Part shown: positions 1 through 6,547 of the stretch, in pieces
Layout of the letters: each line of letters opens with the position of its first letter
Numbering within the stretch: the stretch's first letter is position 1
Origin: CAYQAJ01 sp964415245
Lineage (GTDB): Bacteria > Planctomycetota > Planctomycetia > Pirellulales > Pirellulaceae
Assembly (NCBI GenBank): GCA_964415245.1
Contig: CAYQAJ010000121.1
Coordinates: 1 to 14,425 of the forward strand
DNA: 14,425 nt
Reading direction: 5' to 3'
Translations under genes and position numbers: made by a program
Notes under the pieces: generated by a model
What the model saw: the letters and a program-made list of their open reading frames with translations, nothing else
Told to the model about the DNA's origin: nothing
Database searches by the model: none

Positions 1-169
1 CAGCGGCGGGGTTTTTGCGAAATCAGTTACGGGGAGTCGCGGGGAGACCCACGGACGGCAGTCCGTGGGCTCGGTAGGGGTTCACGTCAGTGCGAATCTG
101 CGTGGCTGGCGGCGCGCGGTACTGACGCTACGTGCGAGTCCCACGCCACCTCCGCATGCCGCCGCGGTA
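1..169. other. Non-coding left edge
   Basis: No convincing gene is visible here. The open frames crossing this stretch continue antisense to the genes at right and look like high-GC shadow frames. The only structure I see is the perfect hairpin listed at 48-69. This stretch lies downstream of the last gene of the molybdenum hydroxylase operon, but no hairpin followed by a T-run is present on the minus strand, so I cannot place a terminator. Confidence 0.5.
48..69. repeat. Perfect 9-bp palindrome, REP-like hairpin
   Basis: The arms CCCACGGAC (48-56) and GTCCGTGGG (61-69) are exact reverse complements around the tetraloop GGCA. There is no T-run on either side, so it does not look like an intrinsic terminator. 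It lies about 100 bp past the stop of the operon's last gene. Palindromes of this CCCACGGAC/GTCCGTGGG type are, as I recall, dispersed extragenic repeats in planctomycete genomes, but only one copy is in this window. A repeat-family assignment is therefore inference. Confidence 0.5.
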
Positions 170-406
170 TCAGTGCGACTGGCGATAGCATTCGCGACCC
201 GGCACGCAAGTGTGACGAAGCACGTGCGCCTCGTCGGGCCCCAATACGTGCTGCGTCATGTTGCACCAGAAGTGCTGGCTTCCGGCTTCGTCGGGGTGCT
301 CGACGTCGCGCAGCTCTCCGGCCACACACATGGCCTTGCTGCGGAGGTGGATGCACGGGGGCGTGGTGACGCGCGGCTGCGCGTCGTAGTGCTTCTCGAA
401 GGCCAT
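170..406 (-). CDS. Small Cys-rich protein, last gene of the Mo-hydroxylase operon
   Basis: I do not recognise a named family. The product is 78 residues, hydrophilic, with no signal peptide or membrane segment. It has five cysteines (C18, C27, C48, C67, C73) and many histidines, including WCN near 47-49 and a CxPGxxC-like pair at 67-73, so metal binding is plausible but unproven. Start choice is well supported: the ATG lies 2 nt after the FAD-subunit stop, and GGGAGGG (415-421) sits 8 nt upstream of it. That is the same Shine-Dalgarno and spacing as used by the FAD-subunit gene. Tight coupling argues that it is translated with the hydroxylase and may be an accessory, maturation or electron-transfer partner. 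It is unlike the XdhC-type insertion chaperone. Confidence is good that it is a gene, low on function. Confidence 0.68.
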   Translation of the reverse strand: MAFEKHYDAQPRVTTPPCIHLRSKAMCVAGELRDVEHPDEAGSQHFWCNMTQHVLGPDEAHVLRHTCVPGRECYRQSH

Positions 407-408
407 GC

Positions 409-1250
409 TCAAAACCCTCCCGTTTCCAGGCCGGCGGCCAACAGGATCGACCGCTTCACCGCTACTTTGGCCAATTGCACCTTGTAGCCGTTGTGCGCCA
501 GCGGCGTTGCTTGCGCGACCGCCGCCTTGCCCGCCGCTTCGGCCACCGAATGGTCGACGAACTTGCCGACCAGATACCGCGCCGCTTCGGCCGAGACCCA
601 CGGCACCGGGGCCACCTGCCCCATCACCACGTGCGCCTCGCGGACGATTCGCCCGGCATCGAGCACCAGCGCCGAGGCTGCGGCAGCAAGCGGATAGTCG
701 GGCCCTTCGCCGTGCCGCACTTCGTACGTGCCGCTGGTCATCGTCGCAGCAGGCAGAATCACATGCGACACGAACTGCCTCGGCCCCAGTATCGTTTCGC
801 GCTGTCCCTCGTGCCGCGGCGTGCGATAGAGTTGCGCCAAAGGCAACAGTGCCTCGCTGTCCTCATTAGGCCCGACGATCCGCACCTGTGCCCCCAGCGC
901 GATCAGTGCCGGGGCCAGCCGCGAAGCGCTCACGAATTTGGCCGGTCCCGTGTTGCCAACAATGGCGTGAAAGCGGTTGTCGCCGGCCTGCGCGAGCTTG
1001 CCGCCGTCGGCCAATAGCCCGTGCCCGCTGCGAAAAAACCAGCACTGCGGCCGCTGGCAAAGCTCGCCTCCGATGGTACCCTGGCATTGCAGTTGCATGG
1101 AGCTGATTCCGGCAATCGCCTGCCGCACGGCCGAGTACGGCTCGANNNNNNNNNNNNNNNNNNNNNNNNNNNNNNNNNNNNNNNNNNNNNNNNNNNNNNN
1201 NNNNNNNNNNNNNNNNNNNNNNNNNNNNNNNNNNNNNNNNNNNNNTTCAT
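409..1250 (-). CDS. Molybdenum hydroxylase FAD-binding subunit (N-terminus in assembly gap)
   Basis: This is the medium subunit of a three-subunit xanthine dehydrogenase/aldehyde oxidoreductase-type enzyme (CoxM/PaoB family), expected to bind FAD and pass electrons to an acceptor. Readable sequence covers 409-1145, 244 residues. It begins just before the family motif TIGGELCQRPQC and continues through the C-terminal domain. The proposed ATG (1250) starts ATG-AA, fitting the family's usual Met-Lys opening. It lies 3 nt after the large-subunit stop, with GGGAGGG 8 nt upstream. The first FAD-binding motif should lie in the gap. As assembled, 1250 is not in frame with the body, so the true gap length should be 2 modulo 3, and roughly 80-90 residues should be missing. 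Of the Cys set that binds [4Fe-4S] in PaoB-like proteins, only LCQRPQC is visible. The following loop (about 970-1040) has no Cys. Confidence 0.85.
415..421 (-). promoter_or_regulatory. Ribosome binding site of the 78-residue gene
   Basis: GGGAGGG on the minus strand is followed by an 8-nt spacer that contains the FAD-subunit stop, then ATG at 406. It fixes the start of the small Cys-rich gene and matches the site used by the FAD-subunit gene. Confidence 0.65.
1146..1245. other. Assembly gap, 100 N
   Basis: Exactly 100 N bases, the conventional placeholder for a gap of unknown length. It removes the first part of the FAD subunit. Apparent open frames that run through the Ns are artefacts. 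The flanking coding phase implies a real gap length of 2 modulo 3, and the family's size suggests about 250-300 bp rather than 100. Confidence 0.95.
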
Positions 1251-1253
1251 CGC

Positions 1254-3461
1254 TTAGGCCCTCCCCGCCGCCTGGAGCGACTCGATGACACGTTTTGGAG
1301 TAAGCGGCAACACCGGCACGCGCACGCCCAACGCATTGCACACCGCGTTAGCAATGGCCGCGCCGGGGCTGATGACCGGTGGTTCGCCCAGCCCGATCAC
1401 GCCGCGCCCGCGTTCGCTTTCCGGTTCGTACAGCTCGACCACGATTTCGCCGATGTCGCCCAGTCGCGGCAAACGGTAATCTGCCAGCTCGGCATTGATG
1501 AACGCGCCGGTGGCCGGGTCCATGATCCGCGATTCGAACAGGGCGTACGCGATGCCCATAATCACCGCGCCGTTAATCTGGCTCGTGGCGAGCTTGGGGT
1601 TGATGATCAGCCCCATGTCCTGCACGGCGACGAACTTCTTCACCCGCACGACGCCCGTTTCACTGTCGACTTCGACGTGGGCCATCTGCACGCCCCCCAC
1701 GCCACTGCTCGACAACGAGCTGGGCGTTCCGCTGCGGTAGTCGGCCGTGACCTCCAGCGGCTTGAGGCCCAACAGGCTGCACGCCTCTTTCCAGGCCATG
1801 CCGCGCTCGGCGTCGCTCTTGACGCGGATGCGGCCGCCAACTGCTTCCAGATCGCCCGGTTCGCATTCCAGCTTGGTTGCCGCCAACTTGAACAGCTCGG
1901 TCAGGGCGTCGGTCGACGCGCGGCGGTGCGATTGACTTACTGCGCCGACCGTCGTGCTGCCCCCGGAAGCGCCGCTGTTGGGCAGCTTCGAGCTGCCGAT
2001 GTTCACGGTGACCTGGTCGACTTTCAGTCCCAGTGTTTCGGCCAGCACCTGGGCGCACACCGTTCGCGTTCCGGTGCCCAAATCCTGCGTGCCGCAGAAC
2101 GACTGCACGCCGCCGTCGGGGTGGATACGCAACTGGCACGTGGAGTTGTTGGCTCCACCGCCCCAGGTGTGCAGCGCCATGCCCAGCCCATCGACAATCG
2201 ACCCGCGCTTTTCGCCCTTGCCGTGCGGATGCCACTTGGCTTTCCAGTCCATCAGCCGAGCGCCGATCTTCATCTCCTCGGCGTACACTTCGGTTCGTGC
2301 ACCCGCCGTATTCTCGAGGTTCCGCATGAAGATGTCATAGCTGTCGACTCCCATCGCCGCGGCCAAATCGTCGTAAGCCGTCTGCGACATGGCGCACGCC
2401 TGCGGATGGTTCGGCGCCCGCCAGGCACGCGCCGGTCCCGTGTTCGTTCGGACCGCCGTTGCCACGCGACGGTAATTCTTCGGCGTATAGACGTAGGGAA
2501 TCGTACCGTGCGCCACGCCCCCGCCGCCGCTGCCGCCGGTTCCCCAGTGCTGCGAGTCCCACACCTGCACCACACCGTCAGCGTCGGCACCCAGGCGCAC
2601 TTTGATGTAGCCCGAGGGGCGGCTGCCGGCGATCTTCAACTCCTGATCGCGGGTGAGCATGAGCTTGACGGGGCGACCGGTGGCCTTGGCGATGCGGGCC
2701 GCGGCGATCGCCCAATAGTCGGGGGCGAACTTGCTACCGAATCCGCCGCCGATGTAGTCGCACCGCACCTCGACGTCGTCGGCCGTGATGCCCAGATCGC
2801 GGGCGAATCCGTCGTCGGTGCCCGAGACGTTCTGCGTCGAAAGGTAGGCCAGCAGCTTGCCGTCTTCCCAGGCGACCGTCGAGCCGTGCGGTTCGAGGCA
2901 GCAGTGCGTGATGGCGTCGATGCCGTAATACCCCTCGACGACGTGCTTCGACTCCTTGAACAGCCGCTCGATCTCCGCGGCTATAAAGGCCTCTTCGTCG
3001 TCGTTTTCGCCGGGTTCCTTTTGCGTGAGCGTCTTACCGCCGGCTGGGGCGGTGCGGCCCGCCTTTTCGGCCGCCATCAAATCCTCGTCGCTGACGAACG
3101 AGTCGAGCACGTCGTACTCGATCTTCAGGTTCGACAAACCCTCGACGGCCGCCCCTTCCGACTCGGCCGCCACGATGGCCAACAGTTCTCCCTGCCACTC
3201 GACTTCGCTGCCGGCGCCGCGCAGCACTTCGACATGCACCACGCCGGGGGTCTTTTCGGCCGCGGCGGTATCGACCGACTTGACGCGACAGTGGGCGTGG
3301 GGGCAACCCAATGCGCGGGCGATGAGTTGATTCTTGAGATTGACGTCGTACGTGTACTTGGCCGCGCCGGTCGATTTGGCGATTCCATCGAGGCGACTCA
3401 TGGGCTTGCCGATGACGCTGGTCTTGTCGGCTGCGGGCCAGTTGTAGGTGTCCTGTGCCAT
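1254..3461 (-). CDS. Molybdopterin-binding (large) subunit of a molybdenum hydroxylase
   Basis: This catalytic subunit (CoxL/PaoC/XdhB-type) holds the molybdenum cofactor and hydroxylates an aldehyde or N-heterocycle with water-derived oxygen. It is 735 residues, normal for the family. Visible landmarks are the N-terminal 'hammerhead' domain (about 15-130), HCCLEPHG (186-193), GGGFGSKF (238-245), RAWRAPNHPQ (345-354), GTQDLGTGT, GGSTTVGAVSQS, and IGLGEPPV near the C-terminus. In the last motif E693 is the expected catalytic base. The CO-dehydrogenase signature (AYxCSFR) is absent, so it is not a form I CO dehydrogenase. The substrate cannot be read from sequence. The start ATG lies 1 nt past the preceding stop, with GGGAGG 5-6 nt upstream. 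It has no signal peptide of its own, so it probably crosses the membrane bound to the Tat-tagged small subunit, as in PaoABC. Confidence 0.93.
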   Translation of the reverse strand: MAQDTYNWPAADKTSVIGKPMSRLDGIAKSTGAAKYTYDVNLKNQLIARALGCPHAHCRVKSVDTAAAEKTPGVVHVEVLRGAGSEVEWQGELLAIVAAESEGAAVEGLSNLKIEYDVLDSFVSDEDLMAAEKAGRTAPAGGKTLTQKEPGENDDEEAFIAAEIERLFKESKHVVEGYYGIDAITHCCLEPHGSTVAWEDGKLLAYLSTQNVSGTDDGFARDLGITADDVEVRCDYIGGGFGSKFAPDYWAIAAARIAKATGRPVKLMLTRDQELKIAGSRPSGYIKVRLGADADGVVQVWDSQHWGTGGSGGGGVAHGTIPYVYTPKNYRRVATAVRTNTGPARAWRAPNHPQACAMSQTAYDDLAAAMGVDSYDIFMRNLENTAGARTEVYAEEMKIGARLMDWKAKWHPHGKGEKRGSIVDGLGMALHTWGGGANNSTCQLRIHPDGGVQSFCGTQDLGTGTRTVCAQVLAETLGLKVDQVTVNIGSSKLPNSGASGGSTTVGAVSQSHRRASTDALTELFKLAATKLECEPGDLEAVGGRIRVKSDAERGMAWKEACSLLGLKPLEVTADYRSGTPSSLSSSGVGGVQMAHVEVDSETGVVRVKKFVAVQDMGLIINPKLATSQINGAVIMGIAYALFESRIMDPATGAFINAELADYRLPRLGDIGEIVVELYEPESERGRGVIGLGEPPVISPGAAIANAVCNALGVRVPVLPLTPKRVIESLQAAGRA

Positions 3462-3462
3462 A

Positions 3463-4071
3463 TCAGCCTCCCTTGACTACCGCGATCGCGGCCTGGATGA
3501 CGTTCGCATACGTGCCGCAGCGGCAAATGTTGCCGTTGAGCCCTTTTCGAATCTGCTCCTCGGTCGCCTTGGGATTCTTGTTCAAGAACGCCCGCACCGC
3601 CATCACGAATCCCGGCGTGCAAAAGCCGCACTGCTGGGCATCGTGCTCGACGAAGGCTCGCGGCACGGCATCGGGCCTTTGGCCGCCGAGGCTCTCGACG
3701 GTTTGCACCTTTTTGCCACGACAGGCGATGGCAAGCGTGTTCGACGCAGTGATGGGCTTATCGTCGAGCAGCACGGTGCTGGCACCGCTGCTACCGTCGA
3801 GGCTCACCGGTTTGGCGCCGGTCAGGTCGAGCTGGTAGCGGAGCACTTCGAGCAGCGTCGTCCGCGGCTCGACCTTCACCTTGTGCGCCTTGCCGTTGAC
3901 TTGGAGCGTGATTTCGGTCGCGCCGCGCACGACCTGCGCTTCGTCGTCGGCCAGGGCCGTCGCGCTCTGCGCGTGCAGCGCGGTCGCGGCGGCGACCGCT
4001 CCCGATCCCTTGAGAAAGTCGCGGCGGCTGAAGCCCCCGCGTGCGCCGCTTGTGGTATCTGACGCCGACAT
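3463..4071 (-). CDS. Tat-exported iron-sulfur subunit with all-Ser plant-type cluster site
   Basis: This is the small subunit of the hydroxylase, 202 residues. A Tat signal (SRRDFLKG, residues 15-22, then an Ala-rich stretch to about 40) directs the folded complex to the periplasm, as PaoA does. Residues 52-125 form the plant-type ferredoxin domain and 135-202 the helical second [2Fe-2S] domain. The second site is complete: C148, C151, C183, C185 in QCGFC and NICRC. The first site is not. At the canonical C-x4-C-x2-C-x11-C positions the residues are S90, S95, S98 and S110, within KPVSLDGSSGAS and TASN. The fold-defining neighbours (LTG, LDG, GA, TVLLD, TLAIAC) are retained, so the domain is not degraded. 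Three serines are AGC, one base from TGC. ATG 4071 has AGGGGA 8 nt upstream and a promoter beyond. It is the first gene of the operon. Confidence 0.93.
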   Translation of the reverse strand: MSASDTTSGARGGFSRRDFLKGSGAVAAATALHAQSATALADDEAQVVRGATEITLQVNGKAHKVKVEPRTTLLEVLRYQLDLTGAKPVSLDGSSGASTVLLDDKPITASNTLAIACRGKKVQTVESLGGQRPDAVPRAFVEHDAQQCGFCTPGFVMAVRAFLNKNPKATEEQIRKGLNGNICRCGTYANVIQAAIAVVKGG

Positions 4072-4121
4072 ACCGTGGGTCCCCTATGGATGCGTACGAT
4101 TGAGCACGGTTTGCGGCCCTG

Positions 4122-4149
4122 ATTATACGACTTGCTAGCGGGCTCGCAA
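4122..4149 (-). promoter_or_regulatory. Sigma70-type promoter of the Mo-hydroxylase operon
   Basis: On the minus strand TATAAT (4122-4127, perfect -10 consensus) is preceded by a 16-nt spacer and TTGCGA (4144-4149, four of six matches to TTGACA). Predicted transcription starts about 4115, giving a leader of roughly 45 nt before the ATG at 4071. I see no obvious operator. Confidence 0.55.
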
Positions 4150-4202
4150 CTAACCGTGGGCCGATTTGCCGGGGGGAACAATCGGGGGCGGAAATGCCAG
4201 TT

Positions 4203-4218
4203 TTCGCCGGCAGGCGAA
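4203..4218. repeat. Short intergenic hairpin
   Basis: TTCGCC (4203-4208) and GGCGAA (4213-4218) pair perfectly around GGCA. It lies between the stop at 4244 and the operon promoter, downstream of the minus-strand gene. No T-run follows on the minus strand, so termination is doubtful. It could still be a Rho-type or RNA-stabilising hairpin. Confidence 0.35.
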
Positions 4219-4243
4219 GCGCGAAACAGGCGGCGAATCTGAG

Positions 4244-4804
4244 TCAGGGTGTGGCGTCCGAGGGATCGTCTTCAATCACCAGCCGCTCGCGCAGCCGGAC
4301 CGGGCCCTGGCAGCATTCGCAGGGCTTGATCTCGAACATGGCGATGGCGCAGATGTCGCACCAGTAGTCGAGCTCGTACTTTTTGCCGTCGCGGAGGGCG
4401 AACACCCGGATGACCTGGACCATGGGCGACCCTTCGTAGCGGCGGACCAACAGCTCCACGTCGATGCCTCGCAGCCGCTCGTCCTTGCGGAAGGCCCGGC
4501 CGCGCACGTCCTCGACCAGGGGAAACAGCCCCTCGTCGTTTTCCAGGGCCAACACCCGCTCGGCCGCCTCGGGCCCGGTGCGGATGTTATAGCGGCGCTC
4601 CAGTGCGTCGGCGATCCACACGACCTTGCCCGTGAGCCGAATCGTTTCGAATTTCGGTTCGGCATCGTCCTGGGATGCACTGTCCGTCTGAGCCGCGTCG
4701 TCTGCGCGGGCAGTCTCATGTGGCGGAAAGTGCGCCGCGATGGCGATAAGGATGATCAGCGATCCCATTGTCGCCGCGCAGACTGAAGTTCGCATGAGAA
4801 TCAT
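4244..4804 (-). CDS. Secreted protein with C-terminal Cys cluster, unknown function
   Basis: I do not recognise a named function; it resembles conserved exported planctomycete proteins. It is 186 residues with a hydrophobic N-terminal segment (about 13-25) and a likely signal-peptidase site after ARA at 34, so it should act outside the cytoplasm. A mixed alpha/beta domain covers about 52-147. It ends in WCDIC...PCECC (C149, C152, C162, C164, C165), a compact C-x2-C-x9-C-x-C-C cluster that could bind a metal or form disulfides. ATG 4804 is chosen because GGGAG lies 9 nt upstream; the internal ATG at 4795 would sit too far away. It is followed at 172 bp by the hydroxylase operon, which has its own promoter, so I infer no functional link. 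Confidence 0.72.
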   Translation of the reverse strand: MILMRTSVCAATMGSLIILIAIAAHFPPHETARADDAAQTDSASQDDAEPKFETIRLTGKVVWIADALERRYNIRTGPEAAERVLALENDEGLFPLVEDVRGRAFRKDERLRGIDVELLVRRYEGSPMVQVIRVFALRDGKKYELDYWCDICAIAMFEIKPCECCQGPVRLRERLVIEDDPSDATP

Positions 4805-4909
4805 GAGCGTGCGCTCCCGCGGCGGACAGTTCGGGCAATTAGCGCATCACCGCGCCTGACAAAGTGGCTCGGCAACTCCGCCTAATCGAGCGTAGCTCGC
4901 GACTGCCGC

Positions 4910-5590
4910 TCACTCCGCCGCGTGACCGACGACCACCAGCTCCAGGTCGAGCGGCGCTTCCTTTTCGCCCGCGCGGATGGTGCCGCCGAGCCGCACGATC
5001 CACCAGTCTCGCTCTTCGTCGTGGCGGATCGAGGGGGCCTTTTCGCCGCCGTCGACGGGTCGCTGCAGCGAGAGCAGCGCCGGATGGCTCGACTGGGCCG
5101 CTTCGGCACTCGAAGTCGCCAGCTCTTTGATATCCAGAGGTTCGGTCGACTTATCCTTTTCCGCTTCGATTAAAAGCAAGAAGTCTCGCGTGGGCGACGT
5201 GCCGACGTGATTTCCGTCGACCGGTTGCTGGCCGTAGCGCAGCGTGTACACGCCGCGGCCGATGTCCTGATCGCGGAAGTCGCCCCCCTTGTTTGCGTAT
5301 CGCACTACGCCCACCAGCGAGCCGGGCACCAGCGGATACTGCACGGCCGGCGTGGCCTCGAAGTCGGGCCGGGCCGCCAACTGCTTACACAGCCAGATTT
5401 CGCACACGGTACGCGACTGGCCGCGCACGATGCGCACGCCGGTGGGAGCGAGCGTGGCGGCAATTTCGGCGGAGATGGCATCGGCCGGAGCGGGTTCGCC
5501 CAGCGGTTCGACGCGATGATCGGCCGCACGCACGGCGATCGCGAGTGAGACGGAGAGCAGTAGTGCAAAGGTTAGTCGGTACAACATCAT
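4910..5590 (-). CDS. Secreted protein of unknown function
   Basis: No family is recognised. From the ATG at 5590 the product is 226 residues: a typical signal peptide (hydrophobic residues about 6-20, likely cleavage after VRA near 22), then a soluble domain. It contains only two cysteines (in TVCEIWLCKQ), which could form one disulfide. Features include PLVPGSLVGVVRYANKGGDF and a GxYTLRYG stretch in the middle. It ends in a beta-rich segment with DWWIVRLGG. An upstream ATG at 5650 is in frame, but its 20 extra residues would give a poor signal peptide with acidic residues. Neither start has a clear ribbon of purines, so the start is uncertain. It lies 77 bp downstream of the DUF1326-like gene on the same strand, possibly co-transcribed. 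Confidence 0.65.
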   Translation of the reverse strand: MMLYRLTFALLLSVSLAIAVRAADHRVEPLGEPAPADAISAEIAATLAPTGVRIVRGQSRTVCEIWLCKQLAARPDFEATPAVQYPLVPGSLVGVVRYANKGGDFRDQDIGRGVYTLRYGQQPVDGNHVGTSPTRDFLLLIEAEKDKSTEPLDIKELATSSAEAAQSSHPALLSLQRPVDGGEKAPSIRHDEERDWWIVRLGGTIRAGEKEAPLDLELVVVGHAAE

Positions 5591-5667
5591 GGCTGACACG
5601 AAGACGCGGGGACTCGGGGACGCGGAGGGCTCGACGTGACTCTCACGCATTGGGCCACTTCAGCGGA

Positions 5668-6336
5668 TCAATACGCAAACGTAGCCATGTAGGCGCTGCG
5701 GCTGTCGGGCGTCGACCATCGGCTGCCCAGCCCGCGGCCATTGAACCACCCGATGGTCGTCACGCCGGGTGCAAAGTTCTCGACTTCCGCCAGTGGCGGA
5801 TAATAGGCCCGTTCGTTCGAGCAAATGCAGTCGCCTCTCCGCGCGGCGCGGGTCTCCATCTTCACGCACTTGCCGGCTTCGAGCTTGCCCTTGAGCTCGA
5901 ACTCATCGAGCGACATGGCGATGGGCATCGACTCGATCCTCACGACCGACTCGCCGGCTCGTCCCGCGTGCCGCCGCGCGAAGGAAACCAGCGCGTCGCG
6001 CTGCTGTTCGTCGGCCCGGTCGTCGACGAACACAACCGACCGCACTTCGCGCGGGTCATCGACTCCGCCGTGCGCCAGCGTGTCCGAGGCCGTGAGCACG
6101 ACGACCACGTTGAGGCCCTCTAGGTCGACGCCGCCGTACTGTCCCTGGGAAACCTGCCAGGCCATGATGGCGTCTTCGCCGGTGAGGCCGATCTCCGAGT
6201 TGGCAAAGCAGGGCCCGGTGTACACCTGGCAGGTGCGGGTTTCGAGGTACTTACCGCTGATCTCGGCGGCCGCTGCGGGCACGGCGGCGAGCATGGCGGC
6301 GGCCAACAAAGCAGAGAGTGTCGCAAAGCGTGTCAT
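5668..6336 (-). CDS. Secreted DUF1326-like protein
   Basis: The mature part opens ISGKYLETRTCQVYTGPC, the pattern I associate with DUF1326 proteins, whose function is not established. The product is 222 residues. A signal peptide covers about 1-24 (Ala-rich, cleavage near AAA-E), so it is exported. Cysteines C36 and C43 form the N-terminal pair, and C157, C170 and C172 sit in a second set (CVKM, DCICSN), suggesting metal binding or disulfides. ATG 6336 is strongly supported by GGAGGAG 7 nt upstream. The open frame extends 169 codons further upstream, but that part runs antisense to the divergent gene and lacks any signal sequence. It is the first gene of a minus-strand set whose upstream region carries an inverted repeat. 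Confidence 0.78.
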   Translation of the reverse strand: MTRFATLSALLAAAMLAAVPAAAAEISGKYLETRTCQVYTGPCFANSEIGLTGEDAIMAWQVSQGQYGGVDLEGLNVVVVLTASDTLAHGGVDDPREVRSVVFVDDRADEQQRDALVSFARRHAGRAGESVVRIESMPIAMSLDEFELKGKLEAGKCVKMETRAARRGDCICSNERAYYPPLAEVENFAPGVTTIGWFNGRGLGSRWSTPDSRSAYMATFAY

Positions 6337-6343
6337 GGCTATA

Positions 6344-6350
6344 CTCCTCC
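6344..6350 (-). promoter_or_regulatory. Strong ribosome binding site deciding the DUF1326-like start
   Basis: GGAGGAG on the minus strand, then a 7-nt spacer and ATG at 6336. It settles the start against the much longer open frame. Confidence 0.75.
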
Positions 6351-6383
6351 TCGCCAAGTGACGGAGTGGATTGAAGTTCGGTC

Positions 6384-6401
6384 GTACATGGTCAAATGTA
6401 C
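6384..6401. promoter_or_regulatory. Inverted repeat in divergent intergenic region
   Basis: GTACAT (6384-6389) and ATGTAC (6396-6401) are separated by six bases and lie 48 bp upstream of the DUF1326-like ATG. On the minus strand TTGACC, a possible -35, lies inside it. It could be a dimeric regulator's operator; this is inference from symmetry alone. Confidence 0.3.
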
Positions 6402-6483
6402 CAACCACGGAGCCATAGGTCCAGTCAAAGCCGCCTGCCCGAAGGGGGTGCGTCGGGGCGCCGAAGCTGCGGGTGCTGCTGCT

Positions 6484-6512
6484 TTTAGTTCGGCGGGGCC
6501 GGGAAGTACAAT
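6484..6512 (+). promoter_or_regulatory. Putative promoter of the sugar dehydrogenase-cytochrome gene
   Basis: TACAAT (6507-6512, five of six to the -10 consensus) with a weak -35 TTTAGT (6484-6489) at 17-nt spacing. Predicted transcript start near 6519, leaving about 29 nt before the ATG at 6548. If real, it excludes the longer frame beginning at 6473. Confidence 0.4.
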
Positions 6513-6547
6513 ACTGCCAGACCGACGATTCCACGGCGGATCGCTGC

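Noticed and set aside
1246..1341. Upstream extension of the FAD-subunit frame to 1341 through the N gap
   Set aside because: The part before the gap is an out-of-frame reading of the molybdopterin subunit's C-terminus and joins only because 100 Ns were inserted.
1677..3476. Long plus-strand open frame of 599 codons opposite the molybdopterin subunit
   Set aside because: It is an antisense shadow of a gene with clear family motifs; the translation is Arg/Gly/Val/His-rich with no recognisable domain, as is common in high-GC DNA.
1254..4071. Aerobic CO dehydrogenase operon
   Set aside because: The large subunit lacks the AYxCSFR active-site loop and has RAWRAPNHPQ instead; the gene order and Tat signal fit PaoABC-like aldehyde oxidoreductases better.
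3463..4071. Pseudogenisation of the iron-sulfur subunit as explanation for the Cys-to-Ser changes
   Set aside because: The frame is intact, spacing is perfect, the second cluster site and Tat signal are complete, and the gene heads a tightly coupled operon with a good promoter.
6473..6547. Earlier start of the sugar dehydrogenase gene at 6473
   Set aside because: It would lie upstream of the likely promoter, and the added residues are Arg-rich and unlike a signal sequence.
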